Translations under genes and position numbers: made by a program
Shown: positions 63,648 to 64,000 of the stretch, piece by piece
How the letters are laid out: the number at the start of each line of letters is the position of its first letter
How positions within the stretch are numbered: position 1 is the stretch's first letter
NCBI RefSeq assembly: GCF_009708005.2
Contig: NZ_CP052757.1
Location: 930,001 to 994,000, forward strand
Length of the DNA stretch: 64,000 nucleotides
Origin: Cellulosimicrobium protaetiae
GTDB taxonomy: Bacteria; Actinomycetota; Actinomycetes; Actinomycetales; Cellulomonadaceae
Direction of reading: 5' to 3'
Notes under the pieces: generated by a model
The model's database searches: none
What the model was told of the DNA's origin: nothing
The model's input: the letters and a program-made list of their open reading frames with translations, nothing else

Positions 63648-64000
63648 ATGGACGGGCGACGACGCAGGGGCGCCGCACGGCGGCGGGCCGCGGCATGGAC
63701 GGCCGTCGCGGCGACGGTCGTGAGCGCGACGGCCTGCGGCGGCGCGGACGACGAGCTGCCCGGCGGGCACACCTGGGTCGTCGCGCTCAGCCACGCGGAG
63801 GGCGACTGGCGGGGGTGCCTCGACACGTCGGGGACCGCGGTCGTTGAGGAGTGGGGGACGGCCGACCTGCCGTCGTCCTCCTGGGCCGTCCGGCTCGCGC
63901 CGCGCACGACGCGGGATACCGCGGAGGCTCTCGTGGCGTGCATCGAGGGTGAGCTGACCGGCGGCACGGTGACGCTCGACGACGGCGGCACCTGGACCGG
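63648..64000 (+). CDS. Exported protein, 3' end outside window
   Basis: The first 117 codons of a gene that runs off the right edge. An Arg-rich start and Ala-rich hydrophobic stretch (AAAWTAVAATVVSATAC) end in a possible lipobox with Cys near residue 31, so it may be a lipoprotein. The next ~85 residues contain two Cys (WRGCLDTSG, VACIEG) and resemble no domain I know. No clear ribosome binding site precedes ATG 63648. It is divergent from the beta-helix gene, 152 bases away. Confidence 0.7.
   Translation, partial: MDGRRRRGAARRRAAAWTAVAATVVSATACGGADDELPGGHTWVVALSHAEGDWRGCLDTSGTAVVEEWGTADLPSSSWAVRLAPRTTRDTAEALVACIEGELTGGTVTLDDGGTWT

Overview
The window is very GC-rich DNA with actinobacterial codon use, short intergenic gaps and many 1-4 base stop/start overlaps (ATGA, GTGA, TGATG). 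Secreted GH43 and CBM enzymes, proline-rich membrane anchors, lipoproteins and a complete kynurenine operon suggest a soil actinomycete of the Cellulomonadaceae/Promicromonosporaceae type (Cellulosimicrobium-like). That assignment is inference. No rRNA, tRNA, CRISPR array or intact IS element was seen.

Bases 1-28,770 form an anti-phage island. Its left block has a DUF262 (GmrS-like) gene cut by the window edge, an Eco57I-type adenine methylase (DrmMI-like) and an SNF2 helicase (DrmD-like). These two DISARM-type genes face a 2091-residue DUF4011/SF1 helicase-nuclease across a divergent promoter with a 19-bp palindrome. The DISARM core (drmA, drmB, drmC) is absent. The right block has a C5-cytosine methylase with a coupled Vsr endonuclease, converging on a druH-druE-like pair (Druantia type III architecture). 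A second DUF262 gene diverges from druH and is followed by an unknown 216-residue protein. The left block, with only two DISARM-type proteins and a giant helicase, is the best candidate for an undescribed arrangement.

Bases 28,900-30,700 are a graveyard: a response-regulator pseudogene split by a 56-bp palindromic insert, and a truncated, frameshifted FAD monooxygenase. An intact two-component system, a DUF4352 membrane protein and a secreted GH43 enzyme with two CBM35-like modules follow. Then come hairpins, a pentanucleotide repeat, a duplicated gene fragment and a HepT/MntA toxin-antitoxin pair with its own operator.

Bases 38,100-48,000 hold a large polytopic membrane protein, a three-gene operon of secreted proteins or lipoproteins (DUF6318-like, PKD, lipoprotein) and a ugpAEB-GDPD operon for glycerol-3-phosphate or glycerophosphodiester uptake without its own ATPase. 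Bases 48,000-57,600 carry a DHFR/RibD-like reductase, RNase Z, a histidine phosphatase, a tightly coupled kynA-amidohydrolase-kynU-paaX-like operon and a secreted purple acid phosphatase-like enzyme. The last 6 kb hold an ADP-ribosylglycohydrolase with a zinc ribbon, a UPF0303 protein, an OmpA/lipoprotein pair sharing a paralogous domain, an Hsp20 with an HspR (HAIR) operator, a secreted beta-helix protein and the start of one more exported protein.
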